Assembly: GCA_017415715.1 (NCBI GenBank)
Contig: JAFQFD010000015.1
Location: forward strand, 1 to 34,302
Reading direction: 5' to 3'
From: Bacteroidales bacterium
GTDB lineage: Bacteria > Bacteroidota > Bacteroidia > Bacteroidales > UBA932
DNA: 34,302 nt
How positions within the stretch are numbered: the first letter of the stretch is position 1; each line of letters begins with the position of its first letter. This document shows, one piece after another, positions 8,421 to 15,551 of the stretch. The position numbers and the translations under genes were made by a program. Below the pieces are notes generated by a model. It was not told the DNA's origin and did no database searches. It saw only the letters and a program-made list of their open reading frames with translations.

Positions 8421-10424
8421 ATGAAGAATAAAACGTTCCTGATATTTGCATCCGCCTGTCTGACAGCTGCTTCCTGTCTTTCAGAGTCCGAAGTTCCTGT
8501 CGCACCGGAAGTTCCTGCCGGCGATGACATACTCATGACAAAACTTACAGGAAACCCTTCTGCCGACCATATGAAAGGCAATCTGCTCGTGTTCCTGGAC
8601 GAGGAGACCACACAGTGCATAGAATCGGAGGGCATCGAGAAAGTAGCCTCGGACCTTTTCTCTGAAGTTGAGGCATATGACTTCAGGCCAGCCCTGCGCA
8701 GTTTCCCGAAGAACCGGGAACTGGCGCGTGAACTGGGGCTGCACAGATGGTTCTCTGTTTCATTTGACGAGGACATCCCGACTTATACATTTGCTGAAGC
8801 AGTAGCAAGGCGTCCTGAAGTATGCGCCCTGCAGTTCAACTCGCATCCAAAACTGGCATCTGACCTCAAGGCTGTTCCATTCAACGTCGTACCCGGCCTC
8901 AGTTCCGCTGCAAAAGGCGAATGCATTCCGTTTGACGACCCATACAACAGCGATCAATGGAATCTTTTGAACACAGGCGACAAGAGCATCGCCAAAACCG
9001 CAAGAGAGGGAGCTGATGTAGGCGTAAAGGATGCATGGGCACTCACATCCGGCACCCCTGACGTTGTGGTTGCAGTATGCGACGCCCCTGTGAAATATAC
9101 CCACCCGGACCTCGCGGACAACATGTGGGTCAATGAGGCGGAGAAGAACGGAGCGGCAGGAGTCGACGACGACGGAAACGGATATGTGGATGACATTCAT
9201 GGATATAACTTCTATTCAGACGGACCTATAAAATGGGATGCTGAGGGAGAATCCGGACACGGAACCCATGTAGCCGGCATCATCGCCGCAGTCAATGGAA
9301 ACGGCATCGGCGTAAGCTCCATTGCGGGCGGAAGCGGCAATGGAGACGGCGTAAGGCTGATGAGCTGCCAGCTGTTTGAAGGCTACAATGCAGGAGCTGA
9401 CCGCGAAATGGCGGAAGCGTTCATTTATGCCGCGGACAATGGAGCATGCATCGCTCAATGTTCATACGGTTATCCTGCAAACATATTCTCAAGCGACGAC
9501 CAATACACTTCCACCCTTCCATTGGAATACAGTGCATTGAGATATTTCACTGATCCGGAAAACTGCAACCACCCGTCCATAGGCTCAAACCTGGTGATAT
9601 ATGCAGCCGGAAACGAAGCGGCATCCAATTCAGACTATCCTGGAGCCCTGCCTCTCTGTGTTTCGGTAACTGCATTGGGTCCTGACTTTCTTCCGGCGGG
9701 ATACACCAATTACGGAAGAGGATGCAACATCGCCGCACCTGGCGGAGACTTTTGGATCGGCGAAGATGTCAGCGGAAACCACAACAGGTGCATGATCCTT
9801 TCCACAAGCATAAGCGAAGCGGTCGGTGACTATGCATGGATGGAAGGTTCATCGCAGGCCTGCCCTCATGTTTCGGGAGTCGCCGCACTGGGCATCTCAT
9901 ACGCCGGCAAACTCGGAAAGAAATTCACCGGAGACCAGTTCAGGGACATCCTGCTGACTTCCGTCAACGACATCAACTACCTTCTTACAGACGGCGTCAA
10001 GCCATACGGAGAATACACCTTCGGACTGAGGACATACCATAACCGCATGGGAACAGGAGCGATCGATGCATGGAAGCTTCTCATGCAGATAGAAGGAACG
10101 CCTTCGGTGATGGTAAAGGCCGGTCAGATATGTTCTGTCGACATATCCGAATATTTCGGTGAGTCTGCCAAAGACCTCACTTACCTCGACATTGACGTGA
10201 GCACAGAGGCCAGGAAAGCGCTTGGACTTGCATCAGCCCCTATGATAGAAGGAGGAGTCCTCAAGATCTATTGCACAAAGAGTGCCTCGGCCAAAATCAC
10301 CGTATCGGCCATTGCAGGCGGCAGCCAGCTTGGCGGAGGTGACAAGACAGGAGGCACGGAAATCAAGAGAGAAATCTCAATCGTTTCAAGAGGAGTATAT
10401 TCAACCAACGGAGGATGGCTGTAA
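8421..10424 (+). CDS. S8 subtilisin-like serine protease lipoprotein (copy B)
   Basis: This 667-residue lipoprotein (lipobox LTAASC, C19) is paralogous to copy A along its whole length, including the prodomain, catalytic domain and C-terminal beta domain. The triad is complete: D221 in VVVAVCDAPVKYTHPDL, H280 in SGHGTHVAG and S478 in EGSSQACPH, with N398 in IYAAGN. Two motifs deviate: DAP replaces D-[ST]-G, and GSSQA replaces GTSMA around the nucleophile. The Ca-binding-like VDDDGNGYVDD is kept. It ends STNGGWL, like copy A. It begins 6 nt after the first lipocalin-like gene, and its stop codon overlaps the start of the second one (TAATG), which indicates translational coupling. Confidence 0.9.
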   Translation: MKNKTFLIFASACLTAASCLSESEVPVAPEVPAGDDILMTKLTGNPSADHMKGNLLVFLDEETTQCIESEGIEKVASDLFSEVEAYDFRPALRSFPKNRELARELGLHRWFSVSFDEDIPTYTFAEAVARRPEVCALQFNSHPKLASDLKAVPFNVVPGLSSAAKGECIPFDDPYNSDQWNLLNTGDKSIAKTAREGADVGVKDAWALTSGTPDVVVAVCDAPVKYTHPDLADNMWVNEAEKNGAAGVDDDGNGYVDDIHGYNFYSDGPIKWDAEGESGHGTHVAGIIAAVNGNGIGVSSIAGGSGNGDGVRLMSCQLFEGYNAGADREMAEAFIYAADNGACIAQCSYGYPANIFSSDDQYTSTLPLEYSALRYFTDPENCNHPSIGSNLVIYAAGNEAASNSDYPGALPLCVSVTALGPDFLPAGYTNYGRGCNIAAPGGDFWIGEDVSGNHNRCMILSTSISEAVGDYAWMEGSSQACPHVSGVAALGISYAGKLGKKFTGDQFRDILLTSVNDINYLLTDGVKPYGEYTFGLRTYHNRMGTGAIDAWKLLMQIEGTPSVMVKAGQICSVDISEYFGESAKDLTYLDIDVSTEARKALGLASAPMIEGGVLKIYCTKSASAKITVSAIAGGSQLGGGDKTGGTEIKREISIVSRGVYSTNGGWL

Positions 10425-10864
10425 TGAAAAAAAGCATATACATATTGATCGCTCTGCTGCTGGTCGCAACAGGTTGCAAGAAGGATAAGCCAGTGGATCA
10501 TGCCAGACTGATAATAGGAGAATGGCACTGCACCCCTGAAACTTTCGAGGCGGATGTATATCTGACTTTGGACAATGACGGGACATTTGACCTGTATCAG
10601 CAGATCGGCGAAGGACGCCACAGGCATTACTCAGGCGAATGGGAACTGGACGGAACCACTCTCTCAGGAACATATTCCAGCGGAGATGATTGGGGCAGCG
10701 GATATCAGGTTTCCTTCTCAGGAGACAACACCATGAGTCTCAAGGCATTGAACGGATCGGAGGAAGTGATGAAATACTGTCGCGAAGCCATCCCTTCGGA
10801 AGTCATCGAAGGCTGCATCGAGGTAAAATCTGCAGATGATGCCGACTGTCGTCCTGTCCTCTAG
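10424..10864 (+). CDS. Small lipocalin-like lipoprotein (partner of protease B)
   Basis: The chosen start (ATG at 10424, 146 residues) overlaps the protease B stop as TAATG; an ATG nine bases earlier adds only three residues before the signal peptide. The signal MKKSIYILIALLLVATGC has a good lipobox (C18). The mature part matches the 7989-8414 product: DLYQQIGEGRHRHYSGEW against ELYQQIGEGAHRLYRGTW, then LSGTY and a shared end in which (I/E)PSEVIEGC matches IPEEVVQTC. It is the last gene of the + strand run. Its end overlaps the end of queH on the other strand by 4 nt, and no terminator hairpin is seen. Confidence 0.75.
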   Translation: MKKSIYILIALLLVATGCKKDKPVDHARLIIGEWHCTPETFEADVYLTLDNDGTFDLYQQIGEGRHRHYSGEWELDGTTLSGTYSSGDDWGSGYQVSFSGDNTMSLKALNGSEEVMKYCREAIPSEVIEGCIEVKSADDADCRPVL

Positions 10865-11478
10865 TCTTCCTTTCTGATGCTGAATTCACAGCCACAATAG
10901 AGCTGATTGTAGAAATCATACTCCTTGATGATCTGAAGGCGGCGCTCCTGGAGTCCGCCTTTTCTCCAATTCTGGTCCCACCAGATGATTTCGTCATGCG
11001 GCGCGGCGCTGGAGCGCCTTACCAAGATTGGCTGCAGGCAGGCCCAACGGCCGGCTTCGTTGATCTGGTCGAGGGATTTCCAGCGGGATGATGCGAGTGT
11101 CGTGGTGATGACCTTTATGCCTCTTTCGCTGGCATACTGAGCTGTGCGCAGGAGGCGGAGCTTGAAGCATTTCAAGCATCGGCCGCCCCTCTCCGGCTCG
11201 TTCTCCATGCCTTTGACAGCATCGAGCCAGTTCTCATGGTCATAATCCGCGTCAACGATTTCCAGACCGAGAGACTGCGCATATCGCGTGCATTCGTTCT
11301 TGCGGATCTCGTATTCCTCCTGGGGATAGATGTTGGGATTGCAATAATATATTACAGGCGTGATCCCGTTCTGCATCAGCGCCTCAATGATTGCGCTTGA
11401 GCACGGAGCGCAGCAGGTGTGGAGAAGAACAGTCTTCTCCCCCATCGGGGCCTGTATTTCCATTTTCTTCTTTCCCAT
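10861..11478 (-). CDS. queH: Epoxyqueuosine reductase QueH
   Basis: This 205-residue protein has the QueH (DUF208) signatures. QueH is a metalloenzyme that reduces epoxyqueuosine to queuosine in the wobble position of GUN-reading tRNAs, replacing the unrelated QueG. The N-terminal LLHTCCAPCS gives C22, C23 and C26; RCLKCFKLRL gives C101 and C104; and LYCGCEFS lies at the C-terminus. The middle holds VITTTLASSRWKSLDQIN, the family's conserved segment. Length is typical. The gene is divergent from the nhaC-type gene, and its promoter box leaves a very short leader. Confidence 0.9.
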   Translation of the reverse strand: MGKKKMEIQAPMGEKTVLLHTCCAPCSSAIIEALMQNGITPVIYYCNPNIYPQEEYEIRKNECTRYAQSLGLEIVDADYDHENWLDAVKGMENEPERGGRCLKCFKLRLLRTAQYASERGIKVITTTLASSRWKSLDQINEAGRWACLQPILVRRSSAAPHDEIIWWDQNWRKGGLQERRLQIIKEYDFYNQLYCGCEFSIRKED

Positions 11479-11486
11479 AATCTTTA

Positions 11487-11494
11487 CAAAGATA
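11487..11494 (-). promoter_or_regulatory. -7 promoter box of queH
   Basis: TATCTTTG on the minus strand is only 8 nt upstream of the queH ATG, so the transcript would be nearly leaderless. Confidence 0.55.
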
Positions 11495-11506
11495 AATCAT
11501 TTTCAG

Positions 11507-11514
11507 TATCTTTG
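11507..11514 (+). promoter_or_regulatory. -7 promoter box of the nhaC-type gene
   Basis: TATCTTTG lies 20 nt before the ATG at 11535, with TTTA at 11483-11486 as a possible -33 element 20 nt upstream. The box is the same sequence as the divergent queH box 12 nt away, so the two promoters overlap. Confidence 0.55.
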
Positions 11515-11534
11515 CACGCTTAAAACGAATTGAC

Positions 11535-12836
11535 ATGACAACACCATCCGGCAGAAAAGGCCTCCTGGCCCTCAGTCCGCTCATCATATTCCTTATTCTT
11601 TACCTTGTGTCCTGCATCATTGCAAAGGACTTCTACAGCATCCCGATCTCGGCAGCATTCCTGCTGGCATCGGTCTATGCCGTACTCATATGCAAAGGCA
11701 AGACACTCGAAGAGAGGATTGCGGTATTCTCAGAGGGTGCTGGCAACAGGAACGTGCTCCTGATGATATGGATCTTCGTCCTGGCCGGAGCCTTCGCCTC
11801 GACAGCCAAGGAGATCGGAGCGATCGACGCCACCGTGAACATAGCCCTGAAGATACTGCCGGGCAATCTGATATATGCAGGACTCTTCCTGGCATCGTGC
11901 TTCATCTCCATGTCAATCGGAACGAGTGTGGGTACCATCGTGGCCCTCGTGCCTATCGCAGCCGGCATCGCCCAGGAGGTCGGCACTGACATAGCCGCCG
12001 ACACATCTTTCATCACAGCCATCATCGTCGGCGGAGCATTCTTCGGAGACAACCTGTCATTCATTTCCGACACTACCATCGCTGCAACGCGTACTCAAGG
12101 ATGCTCAATGAAAGACAAGTTCAAGGTGAATTTCCGCATTGTCGGTCCTGCAGCATTGGTAGTGACCGCACTGTACATCTTCCTCGGAATGTCAGTCAAC
12201 GCCAGTCCTGCCACAGAGGCGGTACATTGGTACCTGCTGCTGCCTTACCTTCTGATCATCGGTCTGGCGCTCGGCGGCATCAACGTCTCTGCAGTGCTCA
12301 CAATCGGCATTCTGGCCAACGCGGTCATCGGTTTCATTGACGGCAGTCTGTCATGGAGCGGATGGCTCGGATCCATAGGAAGCGGCATCAGCGGCATGGG
12401 AGACCTGATCATGGTAACCATGCTGGCAGGCGGAATGCTGGAGATAATCAAGGTGAACGGAGGCATCGACTACATCGTGAACGGCCTCACGCGCCGCATC
12501 CACGGCAAGCGTGGAGCGGAGCTGAGCATCGCCGGCCTGGTCAGCCTCGCCAATCTGTGCACGGCAAACAACACAATAGCCATCATCACCACAGGTCAGA
12601 TTGCCAAGGACATCAGCGCACGCTTCGGACTGGATCCACGCAAGACAGCCAGCATCCTGGACACGTTCTCCTGCCTTGTGCAAGGCCTCATCCCATACGG
12701 AGCGCAGCTCCTTATGGCTGCCGGTCTGGCCGGAGTGTCATCAATATCGATCATAGGATATCTCTACTATCCTTTCGTCATGGGTATCTTCGCCCTGGGA
12801 GCCATCCTCTTCCGCCTGCCGAGACGCTACTCATAG
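11535..12836 (+). CDS. NhaC-family Na+/H+ antiporter-like permease
   Basis: The 433-residue integral membrane protein has about 10-12 hydrophobic segments, starting with LLALSPLIIFLILYLVSCII. Family-type segments include SMSIGTSVGTIVALVPIA and GGAFFGDNLSFISDTTIAATRTQGC, the latter strongly reminiscent of the GDNLSPLSDTT motif of NhaC antiporters. It probably exchanges Na+ for protons across the inner membrane; related family members move other solutes, so the substrate is inferred. It appears to be a single-gene unit. Its end overlaps the convergent reductase gene by 6 nt. Confidence 0.85.
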   Translation: MTTPSGRKGLLALSPLIIFLILYLVSCIIAKDFYSIPISAAFLLASVYAVLICKGKTLEERIAVFSEGAGNRNVLLMIWIFVLAGAFASTAKEIGAIDATVNIALKILPGNLIYAGLFLASCFISMSIGTSVGTIVALVPIAAGIAQEVGTDIAADTSFITAIIVGGAFFGDNLSFISDTTIAATRTQGCSMKDKFKVNFRIVGPAALVVTALYIFLGMSVNASPATEAVHWYLLLPYLLIIGLALGGINVSAVLTIGILANAVIGFIDGSLSWSGWLGSIGSGISGMGDLIMVTMLAGGMLEIIKVNGGIDYIVNGLTRRIHGKRGAELSIAGLVSLANLCTANNTIAIITTGQIAKDISARFGLDPRKTASILDTFSCLVQGLIPYGAQLLMAAGLAGVSSISIIGYLYYPFVMGIFALGAILFRLPRRYS

Positions 12837-13442
12837 ACTCACCGGTTTCGCAAACCGCCGCTCGATCTCCTCGAGCCACGCTTCGCGTTGCTCGCGGCTG
12901 ACCTGCTTGACCTCGCTCAGACTGGTCCACTCGATGTTCTCTATGCCGATCTGCCGGAATGTACCCTTGATAAGCGACCCCTCCAGAGGATTGCCGAAAA
13001 CCTCCCTGTATATGTCTGCAGGCGTGTTCATGGTAGTTATGACAGTAACCTTTCTGAGAGACAGCCTTGACACAAGTCTGCCATCCTTCATATCATAAGC
13101 GATTGCCGGGAAAATGACCTTGTCAATGAATCCTTTGGTCATCGCCGGAGTCGTCATCCACCATATCGGGAAGATCATCACAAGATGCTCCGCCCATTCG
13201 AGATGCTCCTTGTACTCCCTGACCTGATCGTCAATGGCATCAAGCGCGTCCTCGCCAGCCCTGCCGGCTCCGACAAAGGCCAGCAGATCCTTGGAACGCA
13301 TCACGGGATCGAAATCGTCCTGGTCCAGATTGATTACCCTGCACTTATGGCCTCCTGCCTTGAGGCCTCTCTCCACAGCAGCCAGTATGGCCCCGCAGAA
13401 ACTCCCTCCATAGGGATGATTGAATACAATAAGAGTGTTCAT
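12831..13442 (-). CDS. Flavodoxin-fold NAD(P)H-dependent quinone reductase
   Basis: The 203-residue protein has the Flavodoxin_2 fold of the KefF/MdaB/NQO1 group. MNTLIVFNHPYGGSFCGAI is the N-terminal strand and phosphate-binding loop for FMN or FAD. MIFPIWWMTTPAMTKGFIDKV is the characteristic isoalloxazine-contact segment. Such enzymes reduce quinones or other electrophiles by two electrons in the cytoplasm. The gene stands alone, convergent with the antiporter gene. No perfect TAnnTTTG box is seen upstream. The true substrate cannot be told from the sequence. Confidence 0.85.
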   Translation of the reverse strand: MNTLIVFNHPYGGSFCGAILAAVERGLKAGGHKCRVINLDQDDFDPVMRSKDLLAFVGAGRAGEDALDAIDDQVREYKEHLEWAEHLVMIFPIWWMTTPAMTKGFIDKVIFPAIAYDMKDGRLVSRLSLRKVTVITTMNTPADIYREVFGNPLEGSLIKGTFRQIGIENIEWTSLSEVKQVSREQREAWLEEIERRFAKPVSL

Positions 13443-13759
13443 GATTCATAGTTTACCCCAGAAGCATTGCAATACTGATGCTAATTCGGACAGCCTCACA
13501 CATCCTAACCACTAATTACTTAATAACCAGTGACTTACACCTTACGATGTGTTTAACCCCTCCTTTAAACCACGGGGTAAACACACGGTATTCCAGAACT
13601 TACTGATTACCAACAATTTAAGAATAAAGATGTGTTTAACCTAATCTCGGATTGCTTTTCTCAACGATTATTCCAATCTTTGTGTCAGTCATTTCCTGAC
13701 TCTCATATATGACAGTGAGAGGGAGGCAGTGGAGAAGGAGAATATTAATACTGACATAT
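13443..13759. promoter_or_regulatory. Noncoding gap holding a REP-like element and the RAYT promoter
   Basis: This 317-nt stretch has no credible gene. It holds the palindromic repeat annotated separately at 13548-13645. A possible RAYT promoter follows: ATTG at 13651-13654, 20 nt, then AATCTTTG at 13675-13682 (one base off the consensus). Two small inverted repeats surround the likely transcript start: GTCAG/CTGAC at 13684-13700 and CTCTCA/TGAGAG at 13700-13721. A GTTTACCCC at 13451-13459 is the reverse complement of the right arm of the REP-like element and may be a decayed piece of another copy. Confidence 0.45.
13548..13645. repeat. REP-like palindromic repeat, copy 1 (beside RAYT gene)
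   Basis: TGTGTTTAACCCC at 13548-13560 and GGGGTAAACACAC at 13574-13586 form an inverted repeat with one unpaired base. The following sequence, including TGATTACCAACAATTT, is also shared with a second copy at 16214-16312. From my hand alignment about 54 of 71 bases agree, and the stem is kept best. A further TGTGTTTAACC lies at 13631-13641 at the end of the unit. It lies about 110 nt upstream of the RAYT transposase gene. Confidence 0.7.
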
Positions 13760-14638
13760 ATGGAGAAACGAGGATTCTATCATCTGTTTTCTGACGGGTT
13801 CCGTACAGATGCGCTTTTCGAGGACAAGGCCGCGTTCGTTGCCGCCATGAACATCATAGCTGTGTGCTTTCTTAAATGCAAGGTGGTGATACCGGCATTC
13901 TGTCTGATGGACAACCATGTACATTTCGTTCTGTATGGGACTCTGAAAGAATGCTGCGAATTCAGAGACAGATTTGCTCATAAATATTCGTTATGGTATT
14001 ACAACAGATACTCGTGCCGGAGATCTGAGCCGATTGACTTTGATATCAAGCTGATGGAAGACGAGAAATACATTCTCAACTCGATAGCTTATGTGCTGAG
14101 GAACGGGATAGCTGCCGGGTACATATACTGTGCTGAAGATTATCCGTGGTCATCTGCCGGATTGTATTTCAGAAGGCCTGAAACGCTCGCTGCATTAACT
14201 GCTGAATGGACTGAAGTATCATTACTCACCATAAGAAAAAGACGAGAGATGTTTCAGACCATGAACGATATACCCGGAGATTGGAAAGTGACTCCGGAAG
14301 GTTTTCTTTGGCCAGGCAATTATGTTGATTATCAAGTGGTTGAAAAACTGTTCCGCACACCGAAGAGCTTTGCGTTCTTCATGGGACAGAGCAAGGAAGA
14401 GGAGATCGGCATGAGTCTCGGAGCCAGAGAGCATGTGGCATTGCCGGACATGGAACTTCGTGAGAAGGCTGTCGCCCATAGCAGAAGGATGTTCCGGACG
14501 TCCAATCTTCGTGAACTCAATGCAGAAAGGAGAATGCGTCTGGCGAAGACGCTCAGGAAGGAGTACAGGTGCTCATACAAGCAGATAGCCAGGATCATCC
14601 ACCTTGATCAAAAGTATCTGAAGGAGCTGCTGGGATAG
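13760..14638 (+). CDS. RAYT: REP-associated tyrosine transposase (Y1/IS200-like HUH domain)
   Basis: With the start at 13760 the protein has 292 residues and begins MEKRGFYHLFSDGFRTDALF, which fits relatives; an earlier ATG at 13709 would add 17 basic residues. The Y1 transposase core covers about 1-140. CLMDNHVHFVL holds the metal-binding HUH pair H53/H55, and YVLRNGIAAG holds the likely catalytic Y111, followed by the RAYT-typical EDYPWSSAGLYF. The second half (about 150-292) is not in minimal IS200 transposases; its end (RRMRLAKTLRKEYRCSYKQI) looks like a helix-turn-helix. RAYTs are single-copy, domesticated enzymes that act on REP palindromes, and one lies just upstream. There are no flanking IS ends that I can see. 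Confidence 0.87.
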   Translation: MEKRGFYHLFSDGFRTDALFEDKAAFVAAMNIIAVCFLKCKVVIPAFCLMDNHVHFVLYGTLKECCEFRDRFAHKYSLWYYNRYSCRRSEPIDFDIKLMEDEKYILNSIAYVLRNGIAAGYIYCAEDYPWSSAGLYFRRPETLAALTAEWTEVSLLTIRKRREMFQTMNDIPGDWKVTPEGFLWPGNYVDYQVVEKLFRTPKSFAFFMGQSKEEEIGMSLGAREHVALPDMELREKAVAHSRRMFRTSNLRELNAERRMRLAKTLRKEYRCSYKQIARIIHLDQKYLKELLG

Positions 14639-14662
14639 GGCCTAAATACCAATATCTAGGGA

Positions 14663-14693
14663 TTGCCTGGGCGGGATGATGGCCGTACCTTTG
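14663..14693 (+). promoter_or_regulatory. Good Bacteroidota promoter after the RAYT gene
   Basis: TTG at 14663-14665, a 20-nt spacer, then TACCTTTG at 14686-14693. Both elements and the spacing fit the Bacteroidota consensus. It would start a transcript near 14700, some 155 nt before the hemerythrin gene. Confidence 0.55.
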
Positions 14694-14699
14694 TATCCG

Positions 14700-14820
14700 A
14701 AATCAGGGCATGAACCTGAAGGAATTATAGAAATAAGCCATTATAGTTATAGAAATCGAATTCTTTTAATTGTTGTATTTTTGTAGGAGGCCTTCCGGGA
14801 GGGACGCCTCCTATATTTTG
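14700..14820 (+). ncRNA. Possible small RNA or attenuated leader
   Basis: The stretch lies between the promoter at 14663-14693 and a hairpin at 14784-14812 (TAGGAGGC and GCCTCCTA, loop 13 nt) followed by TATTTTG. This would make a transcript of about 115 nt. It includes a six-codon reading frame MNLKEL at 14710-14730. A second promoter box (TATCTTTG, 14830-14837) restarts transcription after the hairpin. I do not recognise a named RNA family. It may be an sRNA, an attenuator for the hemerythrin operon, or chance. Confidence 0.3.
14784..14818 (+). terminator. Hairpin with short T-rich tail (possible terminator or attenuator)
   Basis: An 8-bp stem, TAGGAGGC at 14784-14791 with GCCTCCTA at 14805-14812, is followed by TATTTT. 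The T tract is short, so termination strength is uncertain. Confidence 0.4.
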
Positions 14821-14829
14821 AAATATTAT

Positions 14830-14837
14830 TATCTTTG
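14830..14837 (+). promoter_or_regulatory. -7 promoter box of the hemerythrin-LuxR operon
   Basis: TATCTTTG lies 18 nt before the ATG at 14856. It argues for that ATG and against the in-frame TTG at 14835, which lies inside the box. Confidence 0.55.
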
Positions 14838-14855
14838 AACACTAAAATCAGCGAT

Positions 14856-15551
14856 ATGACTACCGAGATACAGCGAATCGTCTTTTCCGAATCGATGAAG
14901 CTTGCCGACCTTGTAGATGTCAATTTCAAGCTTCTCAATGTCCTTTCCCGTCTGGGGATCAGCCTGGGATTCGGTGAGAATACCATAAGGGAAGTATGCC
15001 AGAGGCAGGGGATCAATCTCGAATCCTTCCTGCTGATATGCAGCATATACACATATGACGACTATGTTCCGTCTGCCGAGCTTCTCTCGTCAGCGGATCC
15101 TCTGACCATAGTTGACTATCTGCACAGTTCCCATGCATTCTATCTGGACAAGGAGTTCGCAAGCCTCGAGAAGAACATCAAGGCCATGGTGGAGCCGTGT
15201 GACGACATGCAGAAGAAGATCGTGTCGAAGTTTGTCGCTGACTATAAGCTGCAGGTCGAGAAGCATTTCGCTTATGAGGAGATGACTGTGTTCCCATATG
15301 TGAGGGCTCTCAAGGAAGGCAAGATGATGGAAGGATACTCGATCGAGCAGTTCGAGGAGAATCACAGCAACATAGACGAGACGCTCGGAGACCTGAAGAA
15401 CATCGTCATGAAATATCTTCCGGATACATGCGACACTGTCCTTCGCAACGAGGTGCTTTACAGGATATACCGTCTGGATGAAGACCTTGCCAAGCACACC
15501 ATCATCGAGGACAGAGTGCTCATACCGATAGTAAATAGAATGGAGGCATGA
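14856..15551 (+). CDS. Hemerythrin (HHE) domain protein
   Basis: The protein has 231 residues. The N-terminal half (about 1-80; LVDVNFKLLNVLSRLGISLG) is helical and resembles the ScdA/RIC N-terminal region that precedes HHE domains in iron-centre repair proteins. The hemerythrin-like bundle covers about 85-230, with probable di-iron ligands H90 or H93, H137 and E141 in EKHFAYEEMTVFPY, H170 in EENHSNI, and H214 and E218 in AKHTIIEDRVL. Such proteins bind oxygen or NO, or help repair Fe-S clusters after nitrosative stress. The stop codon overlaps the start of the LuxR-type regulator, so the two are coupled. Calling it RIC/YtfE outright would overreach. Confidence 0.82.
   Translation: MTTEIQRIVFSESMKLADLVDVNFKLLNVLSRLGISLGFGENTIREVCQRQGINLESFLLICSIYTYDDYVPSAELLSSADPLTIVDYLHSSHAFYLDKEFASLEKNIKAMVEPCDDMQKKIVSKFVADYKLQVEKHFAYEEMTVFPYVRALKEGKMMEGYSIEQFEENHSNIDETLGDLKNIVMKYLPDTCDTVLRNEVLYRIYRLDEDLAKHTIIEDRVLIPIVNRMEA

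Noticed and set aside
13631-13641. TTTAACC repeats as telomere-like or origin sequence
   Set aside because: They are arms of the REP-like palindrome; there is no tandem array.
13760-14638. Complete active IS200-type insertion sequence
   Set aside because: The protein is a RAYT rather than a minimal IS200 TnpA, and no left and right end hairpins with subterminal cleavage sites are seen at its borders.
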